NCBI RefSeq assembly: GCF_036588685.1
Contig: NC_086384.1
Coordinates: forward strand, 11,360,195 to 11,424,194
DNA from: Mytilus trossulus
Lineage: Eukaryota > Mollusca > Bivalvia > Mytilida > Mytilidae
DNA length: 64,000 bases
Direction of reading: 5' to 3'
How positions within the stretch are numbered: position 1 is the stretch's first letter; every line of letters starts with the position of its first letter. This document shows, one piece after another, positions 35,330 through 46,960 of the stretch. The notes under the pieces were generated by a model that saw only the letters and a program-made list of their open reading frames with translations, was not told the DNA's origin and did no database searches. The position numbers were made by a program, and so were the translations under genes.

Positions 35330-35990
35330 CCGACAGAGGCTTTCATATTACTTTAACGATTGTGGTATGGGTTGTCTTTCGCCATTTTGGATGGTAAAAA
35401 CCAGAAAACCAAGGTCCAGATTTTTAATCAAGTTAACACAATTTAATGATGTAACAAATGTTTTTGCTTTTTACGTTTTCAAGACATAATAGTTAACTCA
35501 AACACTCCGGATCATTAAAAAAGTGCACAAGCCTTCCTTTTTTTGGTGGTACAACAATGGCCAATTTATCGGATGGCCCCCCTGCCCCGAAGGCAGAGGT
35601 GCAAATTAATGCTTTAGGAAGTTTAATCTTGTATCTATCTGTGGAATTGTTTAGGACGGAATTGATGCTAATGCAAAAAAAAAAGTCCTTTTGGATTTGA
35701 TCCTACCACGATCGACTGTTTTATGAAAAAAAATCTTTAATTTAAAACTTTACAAATATCTTGAAACTTGAAATATACTATAATTCAAGAAAAAAACCCA
35801 CATCCTTGTGTACAAGTTGCAAAAGACGATCATAAATTATGTATCTTTGTTTAACTTTTTAATCCAATAGAAACAGATGTAACCAATTCAAATATACCTA
35901 CTTTGCTTTTTTTCCTTCTCTAATGAAGCATTACACTTTTTTTTGTTTTATTTTAACTGAGTTTCGGCCTGAATTCAAGCGCTATTTCAA
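35330..35990. other. Intergenic, nothing recognised
   Basis: AT-rich, with a C-rich spot at 35575-35600 and several A-runs. No gene supported. Confidence 0.45.
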
Positions 35991-36000
35991 ATTCATTTTC

Positions 36001-36172
36001 AGCAAGTGTGTAATTAACTGTTTGGATAAAGAAGATGGCAGTGTTTAAATAAGTTTAACATGCATTTGCTGTCTCCTTATTGAGAAAGTGGACGAATAAA
36101 GTGTATTCTCTACACACAATTCATTCCGACATGAAGATGGAAGTGTCGAAAATAGTTTCACATGCATTTGCT
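36001..36172. repeat. ~100-bp tandem repeat, left part
   Basis: Units carry 'catttgctgtctcc', 'gaaagtggacga', 'cattccgacatgaagatgga' and 'gtgtcgaaaatagtttcaca'. The array resumes at 38748 after the foldback element, so that element landed inside it. Confidence 0.7.
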
Positions 36173-38747
36173 ACGGGGCGCCGAATGGGACTCTTGTGGT
36201 TTTGTACAAAATTCAATTCTGTCATAACAAAATCATTTTTGTCTTACAAAACTATGTGCTACAGACTTGTTTTGTGAGAACTTCAATTTTGTGATGACAA
36301 AATTCATTTGTGTAGACAAAATTCATTTTTGTCATGACAAAATTCATTTTTGTAGACAAAATTCATATTTGTCATGACAAAAGTCAATTTTGTCTTAAAG
36401 GTATGCAAATATAAACATATTTGCATACAAAATTGACTTTTGTTACCTGATATGGAAATTAAATCACAAAAGTCAATTGTGTACGGTAAGATTCAATTTT
36501 GTGAGACAAAATTGACTTTTGTGAAACAAAATTAACTTTTGTGAGACTAAATTGACTTTTGTGAGACAAAATTGACTTTTGTGAGACAAAATTGACTTTT
36601 GTGAGACAAAATTGACTTTTGTGAGACAAAATTGACTTTTGTGAGACAAAATTGACTTTTGTGAGACAAAATTGACTTTTGTGAGACAAAAGTCATTTTT
36701 GTTGAGACAAAATTCAATTTTGTCATTTTTGTTGAGACAAAATTCAATTTTGTCATTTTTGTTGAGACAAAATTCAATTTTGTCATTTTTGTTGAGACAA
36801 AATTCAATTTTGTCATTTTTGTTGAGACAAAATTCAATTTTGTCATTTTTGTTGAGACAAAATTCAATTTTGTTATTTTTGTTGAGACAAAAGTCAATTT
36901 TGTTGAGACAAAAGTCAATTTTGTTGAGACAAAAGTCAATTTTGTAAATTTTGTTGAGACAAAAGTCAATTTTGTTAATTTTGTTGAGACAAAAGTCAAT
37001 TTTGTCAATTTTGTTGAGACAAAAGTCAATTTTGTGACGACAAAATTCATTTTTGTGATGACAAAATTCAATTTTGTAACAACAAAACTGACTTTTATGA
37101 GACAAAATTGACTTTCGTGAGACAAAATTGACTTTCGTGAGACAAAATTGACTTTCGTGAGACAAAAATCAATTTTGTTGAGACAAAATTCAATTTTGTT
37201 GAGACAAAATTCAATTTTGTTAATTTTGTTGAGACAAAATTCAATTTTGTTAAATTTGTTGAGACAAAATTCAATTTTGTCAATTTTGTTGAGACAAAAT
37301 TCAATTTTGTCAATTTTGTTTAGACAAAATTCAATTTTGTTAATTTTGTTCAGACAAAATTCAATTTTGTCAATTTTGTTGAGAAAAAATTCAATTTTGT
37401 CAATTTTGTTGAGACAAAAGTCAATTTTTTCAATTTTGTCTCACAAAAGTCAATTTTGTGTAACAAAAGTCAATTTTGTGTAACAAAAGTCAATTTTGTG
37501 TAACAAAAGTCAATTTTGTGTAACAAAAGTAATTTTTGTGTAACAAAAGTAATTTTTGTGTAACAAAAGTCAATTTTGTGTAACAAAAGTCAATTTTGTG
37601 TAACAAAAGTCGATTTTGTATGCAAATTAGTTCACAGAAACCAAACTAAACTAATTTAAATACAAAATTGACTTTTGTCGCTCAATTTTCAAATTAGGTA
37701 ACAAAAGTCAAGTCTGTGTAACAAAAATGAATTTTGTCATGACAAAAGTCAATTTTGTAAATTTTGTTGAGACAAAAGTCAATTTTGTTAATTTTGTTGA
37801 GACAAAAGTCAATTTTGTCAATTTTGTTGAGACAAAAGTCAATTTTGTGACGACAAAATTCATTTTTGTGATGACAAAATTCAATTTTGTAACAACAAAA
37901 CTGACTTTTATGAGACAAAATTGACTTTCGTGAGACAAAATTGACTTTCGTGAGACAAAATTGACTTTCGTGAGACATAAATCAATTTTGTTGAGACAAA
38001 ATTCAATTTTGTTGAGACAAAATTCAATTTTGTTAATTTTGTTGAGACAAAATTCAATTTTGTTAAATTTGTTGAGACAAAATTCAATTTTGTCAATTTT
38101 GTTGAGACAAAATTCAATTTTGTCAATTTTGTTTAGACAAAATTCAATTTTGTTAATTTTGTTCAGACAAAATTCAATTTTGTCAATTTTGTTGAGAAAA
38201 AATTCAATTTTGTCAATTTTGTTGAGACAAAAGTCAATTTTGTCAATTTTGTCTCACAAAAGTCAATTTTGTGTAACAAAAGTCAATTTTGTGTAACAAA
38301 AGTCAATTTTGTGTAACAAAAGTCAATTTTGTGTAACAAAAGTCAATTTTGTGTAACAAAAGTAATTTTTGTGTAACAAAAGTAATTTTTGTGTAACAAA
38401 AGTCAATTTTGTGTAACAAAAGTCAATTTTGTGTAACATAAGTCGATTTTGTATGCAAATTAGTTCACAGAAACCAAACTAAACTAATTTAAATACAAAA
38501 TTGACTTTTGTCGCTCAATTTTCAAATTAGGTAACAAAAGTCAAGTCTGTGTAACAAAAATGAATTTTGTCATGACAAAAGTGACTTTTGTCCGCTGATA
38601 GATAATTTTGTATGACAAAATTTCAAATTTGTAGTATGATACAAATTTTGTTAAACTGAACTCATTTTTGTTGAACAAAAGTCACTTTTGTCCGTGCAAA
38701 ATTGAATTTTGAGTACAAAACCACAATAGTCCCATTCGGCGCCCCGT
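36173..38747. mobile_element. Foldback-type element filled with palindromic satellite
   Basis: Ends are inverted: left ACGGGGCGCCGAATGGGACT and right AGTCCCATTCGGCGCCCCGT, with similarity continuing through 'ttgtggttttgtac'. A 7-bp direct repeat ATTTGCT flanks the element (36166-36172 and 38748-38754). The interior is almost entirely short self-complementary words: ACAAAAttcaaTTTTGT and close variants. They are arranged as ~20-bp units (gtgagacaaaattgactttt, about nine in a row near 36480-36690), ~30-bp units (catttttgttgagacaaaat..., six near 36690-36880) and 'gtgtaacaaaagtcaatttt' units. Open frames on both strands (up to 230 codons) merely reflect the lack of stops in the repeat. No transposase is present, so it must be moved in trans if mobile. 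The TSD length is near that of hAT (8 bp) elements, but the superfamily is not certain. Confidence 0.8.
36928..38573. repeat. Higher-order duplication inside the foldback element
   Basis: 36928-37740 (813 bp) and 37741-38573 (833 bp) are near-identical. They share the unique stretch 'atgcaaattagttcacagaa' at about 37620 and 38453. The 20-bp length difference equals one extra 'gtgtaacaaaagtcaatttt' unit in the second copy. The duplication is very recent or is an assembly effect. Confidence 0.75.
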
Positions 38748-38950
38748 ATTTGCTGTCTGCAAATTTAGAAAGAGGACGACTAAAGTATATTTTCTATACA
38801 AAATACATTCCGACAAGAAGATGGAAGTGTCGAAAATAGTTTCACATACATTTGCTGTCTCAAAATGAAGAAAGTGGACGACTAAAGTATATTATCTACA
38901 CAAACTTCATTTCGACAAGAAGATGGTAGTGTCGAAAATTGTCTCAAATT
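38748..38950. repeat. ~100-bp tandem repeat, right part
   Basis: Two units (from 38748 and about 38852), each with 'tttgctgtct', 'gacgactaaagtatatt', 'cgacaagaagatgg' and 'gtgtcgaaaat'. It continues the array interrupted at 36172. Confidence 0.7.
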
Positions 38951-39148
38951 TTGGATTGGAATAGAGATTATGTTTTAACAAACTTTGGATTGGAAAAGTG
39001 ATAATGTTTAAAAGAAATTTGGATCGGAATAGAGATTATGTTTTTAAAACTTTGGATTTATATCCGACCTATATTCAGATGTTTTCAATTTCAGTGCAGA
39101 CTACTAGAATTATTAGGTTATTGCAGCTTATAATGTTATATATGTTCC

Positions 39149-39215
39149 GGACCATATGAGTATTTGGACCATACGCGTATGGTCATGACCATATGGGTAT
39201 ATACTCATATGGTCC
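39149..39215. repeat. Nested palindromes built on 'ggaccatat'
   Basis: Outer arms GGACCATATGAGTAT (39149-39163) and ATACTCATATGGTCC (39201-39215) are a perfect 15-bp inverted repeat. Inside sit the perfect 18-bp palindrome GACCATACGCGTATGGTC (39167-39184) and the overlapping 14-bp palindrome ATGGTCATGACCAT (39179-39192). It could form a cruciform. The function is unknown. Confidence 0.8.
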
Positions 39216-39839
39216 GACCATTTTTTGCTAAATAAAAAATAGAAGTTTCCCAAAGTTTATTTTACTTACTTGTCAAAACTTTAAAAAAAACAACACATTT
39301 AATACCGAGGGTCATTACCGATGACCATTGCCGATTTGTTATTACGGTTGAATGGCAATATTTCGACTTAAATAATTGAATTCCAAAAATCTCTTAATGA
39401 ACTGTTACTGTAAAAAGAAGTTACTGGAAAGTAACAAAGTTTATTTTATATGTCTTGTGAATATGGTGTATTGCAGTCATTTTGCGATATTTGAGATCTA
39501 GTAAATAAATTCATCATAAGAGCTTCTAAAAAACACAGTAGATATCAGAATGGCCAAAGACCTCTGTATCACTGTACGCAGCTTCAAAAAGGCTAGCTTT
39601 TCACTCGCAAAAAAAGGTGTAACTGAAAAGGATCGTGCACTAGCAAAGCCTATTATTTCTTGTAAGCTGTAACAGGATTCTATTGTTCTCTTTTCCTGTT
39701 CAACATTTGTATAACCATACATTTTGAGAATAGTGTTCATTTATTATCTTTAATTACTGATTACCAGTAAAAAAAAATGACATCTATAAGTGTGATGACA
39801 AAAAATTGTAAAGTAAAATTATGAATTTGAGTTTTTATT

Positions 39840-40830
39840 GGTGAGCCTGCAAATTTTGTTGCAAAAAGCTCGACAAAGGGATAGTGATTCGGCAGCGGTG
39901 GCTACAGCGGCTGCGTAAGCTATCGTTTTAAAAGCTTTATATTTTAGAAGGTGGAAGACCTGGATGCTTCATACTTGGTATATAGATGCCTCATGTTAAG
40001 AAGTTTCCGTCAGTCACATGTCAAATGTCCTTGACCTCATTTTCATGGTTCAGTGACCACTTGAAAAAAAAGTTCTGATTTTTTGTTATGTTGAATTTAC
40101 TCTAACTATAAGTAATAGGATAATTATATGTGGTATGTGTGTACCTTGCAAGGTCCTCATGCCCGTCAGACAGTTTTCACTTGACCGCGACCTCATTTCA
40201 TAGGTCAGTGAACAAGGTTAAGTTTTGCTGGTCAAGTCCATATATCAGATACTATAAGCAATAGGGCTAGTATATTCAGTGTATGGAAGGACTGTAAGGT
40301 GTACATGTCCAACTGGCAGGTGTCATCTGACCTTGACCTCATTTTCATGGTTCAGTGGTTATAGTGGCAATAGATCTACTTTATTTGTTGTATGGAATGG
40401 TTGTAAGGTGTACATGTCTTCCGGGGAGATGTCATCTGACCATGACCTCATTTTAATGGTTGAGTTGTCAAAATTAAGTTATTGAGTTTTGGTCTTTTTT
40501 TATCTAATACTATATGCCATTGGTCAACTATATTTGGTGTATGGAAATATTTTATGATCTATATGTCAGTTGCACAGGTTTTATTTGACCTCAACCTCAT
40601 TTCCACGGTTCATTGCTCAGTGTTAAGTTTTTGTGTTTGGTCTATTTTTCTCAAACTATAAGTAATAGGTTAACTATATTGTTGTATGGAAGCATTGTTA
40701 GCTGTACATGTGTGCCTGTCATGGTTCATCTGACCTTGACCTCAATTTCATGGTTCATTGGTCTCCGTTTGTTATCTTGGTTAATGTTAAGTTTATGTGA
40801 CAGTTTTTAATAAAGCTTTAACTTTATACT
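39840..40830. repeat. Mollusc 'tgaccttgacctcatttt' tandem repeat element
   Basis: About six units of roughly 110-150 bp carry 'gacctcattttcatggttca', 'actataagcaatagg', 'tgtatggaaggactgtaagg' and 'gtgtacatgtcc'. A leader contains 'ggctacagcggctgcgtaag' and the tail is 'taataaagctttaacttta'. I recognise it as a widespread mollusc repeat. The short + strand frames inside it are not genes. Confidence 0.7.
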
Positions 40831-41089
40831 TATGACTATCAACATTATATCAATGATTAGTAAAGAAGGCGGACATTTCAGTGTGTGCACTCTTGTTATC
40901 AATAACAACTATATATATGCACTTGATTTTGGACTTATATATATTTTTGCCTCAGACATCACTGATGTGACATAAATTGACAAATTTACATGGGATGCAG
41001 TAATATGAAAATATTTTATACAGCTTATTATGTAAATTAAGGAATTAATTTTAAATGAATATTGATAAAAAGAGGGCAATATTTTAAAG

Positions 41090-44000
41090 ACTTGACCATT
41101 GAGGCTTATGATATTGAGAGGCATGGCCATCCACTGCAATATGCTGAAGATGGGTTTGAGAAAAATCACAAATCTGTCAGGAGTAGTATTGCCCACCAAA
41201 ATGGTCATGCAAGATCAAGGGACACAGCCTCACAATTTGTCAATAATGAGTTGATGGGACATGTTATTTCAGGAGGATTTATGCCAGATTCTCAAAACTG
41301 GTAATAAATGTTTTTACACTATTGGTATTTAGCGGAATTTTGTCTACAAATTACAAATGCAAATACGTCTATTGTAATCTGTCCATCTGTGACCATCTGT
41401 TAATTAAAGATAAAAAATGTACCTGATTAATTGTAATTAATTTAACTGATTACATAGTCCTAACATTTATACTGAAGAAACATGACATATGCAGATTTAT
41501 AGAAAATTGGGTTTAATACAAAGCTGCTTTTTTCAAAATTGTTGTGTCTTCAATACAGCAAGAAAATCCTGTAACTGGAGGTGGCTCTCAGTTGGCCTAA
41601 ATGAAAATGTGTACAAGTTCATTGAAAATGGATGTTATATATACTACATGTCATACATATAGACTGTGTAACTGAAACATTTTATAAATGTGAACCAAAA
41701 GTTAAGAACATAAAAGATTAAAGATTGAATCTGATTTGGGATGGGAAGGATACTTTCAATTTGAAAATTTTGTTAACATTGGCGTATTTGAAAAGAATTT
41801 TATAAAATCTATATTGGCAATAATTTTCCATGCAATAATACTGTTTTACAAAAAGGATATTATAATGAGAATATATGTTTTACACAAAAAAAATGTTTTA
41901 CTTGGTTTATTAAATAAGATGATTCCACCATAATTAGTTAGAGGAAACTGTTAAAAATTTAGAATAATAAACAAAGTTTTTAATTTCTGGCTGTTTAGGA
42001 AATGTGCTGCTGAAAAGATAAAACTGTTTGGAAAAAATAAGAAAATTCTGAATTTCCTAGGAATGCCTAGCAGCCAATATGAGGAAAATCTGTCTGGGTT
42101 GAAGAAAATGGTTCGAAAACCAACAGTGATAAATTTATTTTATATAAATCTGTGTATTGCCTTTGTAAAGATAAACCAAGCCAGTCAGATAAATTCCTTC
42201 ATTTCTTATATGAAAGGATGGTCATATTGGTCTTTTTTTTTTAAGAATTAATAGAGATCCATCCACTTAAACTTAAGTTATTTCAAGAAATCAATGTGTT
42301 TTTCGTATGATGGTGCAGAAGACAAAGACAACATCATACCATTAATTCCAATTAAAATTTGCAGTTGTGTAAAAATCAAAAGCCAAGGGACAATGTCAGA
42401 AAACAAGATAAAAGCACAAAATATGATCAACAGCAGAACACAAAATTAGGAAACTAAAGACTGAGCAACACAAACCCCACTAAATACATAAGTTGATCTC
42501 AGGGACTTAAGAAGTGTACCATAAGGAGAATTTTCTACACATGCAGCACCATCTTTTTTATTATATTGTACAAACCAGGGGTTAGAATCAAAATATAAGA
42601 TCAAATTTCAATGAAAAGATTTATATAAACTTGGAATTTACTTGTATTTATATTTCAGTCATTATATTTAGTGCAAATTTTAAAATTCAAATGAGCTGTC
42701 ATAGATACACTTTTTCAATGTCACTTTTAAAAGTGATAATTCAATAATTATTTTTATACTGCAATCAACTATTTTACTACACAGATGAAGCTATAGGTAT
42801 AAACGTTAGCTTTATACATCAATGACCTAAACTAACCTATAAGCCCCGCCTCCTTACGGGAACTATTGTATTTCATCAACAACCTCACTTCACGACCGTG
42901 ACAACGTAAAGTTACAATGGTCAAACTTTTATGAATTTAAACTTTTATGTCTTCAAACTGGTTATTTATATATCATGTTTATCAAATTTTATTAATAAGT
43001 TCATTTTCCCTTTCTAATTTCTTAATATGTCAATGTCTTACCGCCTGGACTATGCTCATAGGGAAATACCCCAAAATGGTACCCCAAGAGGGAAATGCCA
43101 AACACTTTTTATAACAATTTTTGTTACATATTTTTTTCATTTTTTTCATTTTTTTTTTCGATTTCAGTATAAAGACAATATACGTATAGTGTCTTGAAAT
43201 ATGAAATTTATTTGTATGACGCTTAGAAACTGGAAAATGTGAGGTTTTACCGATTGTTTAAATAAACTTTTACAGAATGGTGATGATTTGATGAATCATT
43301 ATGAAGTACAGATTCTCCAAGCAATTATTAATTGTGGTGGACAGCCAGGTTTGCTTGGCAGCAGTAACCTTAAAATAGTGCAATTCAAGTCTTGTGTGAC
43401 AAAGCAAGGGGACACTGCCAAAGTGGACAGCTTTGTATTATATCATGTGGATGAAGATGATACAGTATGTTTTTATTTTATAACATTTTTGGTTCTTCCA
43501 AATTAAAATGACTACATTATAAGCTTGTATGATAAGTATACTTATTATTAAAAAAAACCCAGAAATTCCTATTAAGTCGAAATAATTATATCATGCAATG
43601 CTCTATGGTCATGTTAACATGGGTATGAATTTTTTCACATTAGAATTGACAAATATAATACCTTACTTACTTACTGCCCTTGAACGCCATTTGCCTACAG
43701 GTAGGGCATTGACGAAGATTTTCCACTTTTGTCTGTCGTTGGCAGTTTTCTGTAGTGTGCCCCCCCATATAATACCTACCCATGTTAAAATGAGCATAGA
43801 GCATGACATGATCATCATAGAATAATATTGTTCTTAACCTTAACCTTCACCTAAAATGGGACAGCACAACATAAGAATAACTGTAAATATCAGTCGCAGA
43901 TTGGAACACGGTTTGGTAGAAGGCCCCAGAACAACACCCTGTAAAATCATTTGATTGTATAAATAATTTAAAAATACACCATATTATGCAGTAAAATATT

Positions 44001-44370
44001 TTTTTATTTCATTTTCTAGGATAAAATAGGACAGATTGAAAAGTTTGTTGAACTGTCTTGGAAAGGAAATAACCACCAGATGGTTATATTGAAGAAAGCA
44101 AAACTGGTGCCAACCCAGACAACATTCCAACATCTTACCACTGAACCTTTACTTGAAATTACACCTGTATCAAGAGTTCTTCAATCAGTTCATGTAATTC
44201 ATGATTGTAAGGGTGGCAAATGTACTATCAAAGAAGGCTCAGTATCAAGCAGAGTTGAACAGGAGCAACACAATGTGAAATGCAAATTCATCAAACACTC
44301 AACTGTTCACAACATTTTCATCGTCAATAAATGTAGAATTAGTCATTCTGTGGACAATTTTGTTATATGA
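41090..44370 (+). CDS. Multi-exon gene, unrecognised, possibly transposase-derived (5' end missing)
   Basis: Four exons can be joined in frame: 41090-41300, 41999-42125 (or 42164), 43276-43464 and 44020-44370, with GT-AG borders. The first junction splits a Trp codon and the others are phase 0. At least 290 residues result. Recognisable stretches are SIAHQNGHARSRDTASQFVN, FGKNKKILNFLGMP, LMNHYEVQILQAIINCGGQP and, in the last exon, VIHDCKGGKCTIKEG followed by REQ-like and FIVNKCRI segments. The layout (a target-like N-terminal part, then a C-terminal HDC...C motif) reminds me of the C-terminal part of KDZ/Plavaka-type transposases, but this is from memory and weak. No upstream exon is visible: a repeat occupies 39840-40830. 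Open, well-spliced exons argue for a recently functional gene; it could be a domesticated or still mobile sequence. Confidence 0.55.
41540..41640. repeat. Fragment of the repeat at 5336-5690
   Basis: Shares 'gtcttcaatacagcaagaaa', 'ctcagttggcctaaa' and 'tgtacaagttcattgaaaat' with that repeat. It lies in the first intron of the gene above. Confidence 0.5.
42400..42540 (-). mobile_element. Reversed retroelement tail fragment
   Basis: 'aaactaaagactgagcaaca' and 'aaaccccac' are diverged reverse complements of the tail at 47560-47640. Intronic. Confidence 0.4.
43655..43775 (-). pseudogene. LINE C-terminal remnant
   Basis: The minus strand reads TLQKTANDRQKWKIFVNALP, the stereotyped end of many non-LTR reverse transcriptase ORFs (A-x-D-R-x-x-W-x-x-F-V-x-A-L). 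It is only about 35 codons long, with no RT domain, in an intron of the 41-44 kb gene. Confidence 0.5.
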
Positions 44371-44399
44371 AAACTTTTATTAGATTTATTGCTGAATAG

Positions 44400-45570
44400 T
44401 TTGCTACATACCTGTTGTCAGATAAATTTGTGTTCACATTATTACTCTTCAGACCTATCAGTCTGTTAAGCTAGTAAAAATAAGTAACAAATCATTTCAC
44501 ATAAGTTATGTTGTATTATAATACCTTACATATATAACAAACAATTATATTGGGTAACCTGAATTAATTATATGAATCTACATTTTTTATTTGTTGCAAT
44601 ACAATCATGTTTACTTTTACAAGCTTGAAGTTCAAATATAAGGATTGTTCGGTTTCTTTTAAAAGGAATTAATAAGTTATTTTTTTACCATTATTACATT
44701 AACCAGATCAATACTTTGCTTACAAATTAAAGGCAATCATTTTATAAACTGCTTAAATCAACCTTTATTATATATATATATTTTATTTCATTTCTTATAT
44801 GAAGTATTACTTATTAATTTTTTTAAATAGTGTTCAAAATAATGAATTGTTATGAAGATGACACTTTAACTACATTGTTCTACCTTCATACACTAAGTTT
44901 ACAGACACAATATTGAACAGAATAAATTATTTTCCATCTTAACTCAGCTTGTTATATTTTTATGAACTATATGTTAGGAATTTATGGTGGTAAAAAGCAC
45001 CATCATTAAAATTGGTTTGGCTCGTTTAATTTTCAAGAACTTTTGACAAAAGTATTAACTTTGACCCTTTTACAAAAGTTTAAAAATTTCAAAAAAATTG
45101 AACCAACCATTTTTTATTAGAAAAATTACACTGGTTATATAGAAGTTTGACAAACACTAATTTGATCATTAAGAAGCTTAACAACACAATGTAATTAAAA
45201 CATTCAGCTGATATTACAGAGTTATCTCCATGTAGTGTTAGGTACCACCTGAAGTGTGGTTCAAAGCATAAAATTTTACTCTTCTTTAAAATACATGTAG
45301 GAAAAGTGGTATTTGCCAATGAGTCTTCTTTTCACTAGAGGTAAAAGAAAAAGGTTTTAGACAACTAAAGGTCATTGCAATCAGCAAATCCCAATCATAA
45401 CAGTGAGCTGAAGTTTTGCAAAGAACTTCTTTTAACAGATATTCCCTTTATTACTAATAGGAATGAGTTTCTTAAAATGATATAATACCTGGAAAAAAAT
45501 GTACTGTGTGTTAAAATTACTTTTGTGTGATACGCTTTTAGATACTTTAAATATTTAATTCAGATAAAAT
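44400..45570. other. Intergenic, nothing recognised
   Basis: AT-rich sequence after the stop of the 41-44 kb gene. Part of 45300-45420 resembles the 'gccaatgagtctt...ggtcattgcaatcag' mussel repeat. No gene supported. Confidence 0.45.
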
Positions 45571-45584
45571 GAAACATAAATTTC

Positions 45585-46025
45585 ACAGGAGTTTTGATCC
45601 ATATTAATTTCATATGAAATTGTTCACATGAATTTAATGTGAAATTTTTTACGTGAATATAACGTGAAATTTTTCACGTGAATTTAACATGAATATTTTC
45701 ACGTGAATTTCACATGAAGATATAACTTTTTAAATTAAATTAAGATTCCAAGGGAATATATGATAAATATAATTCAAGGTATGGGATGTTGACAAATTTT
45801 TGATTTACAGTTAATTTTTTATAACTTAGACACCATTTATATTTTTTCACGTGAATTTCACGTGAAAATTTTACGTGAAATTCATGTGAAATTCACATGA
45901 AAATTTTATGTGAATTTCACGGGAAATCTCTTCATATGAAATTCACGTGAAAAGTTAACGTGAATTTCACGTGAAATTCATGTGAAATTCACGTAAAATG
46001 AGATTCACGTACAATTCACGTGAGC
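45585..46025. repeat. Palindromic array based on TTCACGTGAA
   Basis: Roughly thirty 10-12-bp words of the form tTCACGTGAA, TTCATGTGAA, TTCACATGAA and TTTACGTGAA are spaced by A/T runs, in two clusters (45585-45720 and 45845-46025) with an AT-rich spacer. Each word is its own reverse complement or nearly so, and many contain the E-box CACGTG. The architecture recalls the foldback element at 36.2-38.7 kb, but I could not find inverted ends. Confidence 0.75.
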
Positions 46026-46689
46026 AAAATTTGGCTGTGTAACGCATCATATACTGCACAATGCTAGCATTGTTGTTTTTGACATCCGTTAAGTACGGTA
46101 CCAAAATACCTAGTATATATCCATCCGTGGACATAACTTTCATCAGTTTAAGCAGGGTCTGTGCTTATGCATAAAAAAGCATCGCCGCCGGAATTAAAAT
46201 TTACTGTTTTTCTGTATATAAAAATATATGTCCCGTCCATGATTAACATGATTAAGATGACAGAGTCTGATAGAAAGTTTCTCAAAAGTTGAGTAGCAAA
46301 ATTAGAAGTATGGTTTTCAATAATTTCATCTCTGGTGATGTAATGAAAGTCAATATTTGAAGGTTCAATGCAGACTTTGCTTGGTGTTCTATTTTCGAAA
46401 CTGTGTGTTTGCAGGATACATTAATATGGTGCTTGAATGTGGTCGCTTCTATGAGTTTCTTCAACAAACAACACAGATGTTTTGTTTTGATTATTTTGTT
46501 TGGTGTTGTCTTTCGTGTACTTTGTTTTCTTGTTACCAGTTGTGTGTTTGGTTACTCGTCACCCCTTTTCTATTCAATATTCACTAATATATGATATAGA
46601 TATTGACCATGCAGGTCGGTATTTGTCATCAAATCTGCACCACTCTTGTAACCCTGACCCAAACGACGTTACATATGTATTGAGCCCTT

Positions 46690-46960
46690 TATAAATTGCT
46701 GTTCGGTGTTAAAGGCCGTACGTTGACCTATAATTGTTAACTCTACATACATCATAACTTTGAAGAAGAGTTGTCTCATTGGCACTCATAACACTACTTC
46801 TTTATATTTACATCAGTTATCATAGCTTTTTGTTTTTATCTGACAAATTTTAATAAAATTAACGGTGCCGATTTTCTTGCACCAGATGCGCATTTCGACA
46901 ATACATGCCTCTTCAGTGATGCTCTTGGCCAAAATATTTGAAATCCACAGTAACTTTGTA
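46690..46960. repeat. Two mussel repeats
   Basis: 46690-46810 carries 'ggccgtacgttgacctataa' and 'gttgtctcattggcactcat'. 46860-46960 carries 'gcaccagatgcgcatttcga' and 'ctcttcagtgatgctc'. Confidence 0.6.

Noticed and set aside
36480-36690. Regular 20-bp repeats that could suggest a CRISPR-like array
   Set aside because: There are no unique spacers. The repeats are contiguous, self-complementary and inside a eukaryotic transposon.
36459-38296. Long overlapping open frames on both strands (up to 230 codons) with repeated SQFCLTKVNFVS-like or SILLRQN-like units
   Set aside because: They are translations of the palindromic satellite, which lacks stops in several frames at once. There is no codon bias, start context or domain.
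40279-40810. Two + strand frames with 'CTCPTGRCHLTLTSFSWF'-like peptides
   Set aside because: They lie in a tandem mollusc repeat and repeat with its unit. Not proteins.
45585-46025. Inverted termini that would make the TTCACGTGAA array a mobile element
   Set aside because: No matching ends or target duplication could be read on either side, so it is reported only as a repeat array.
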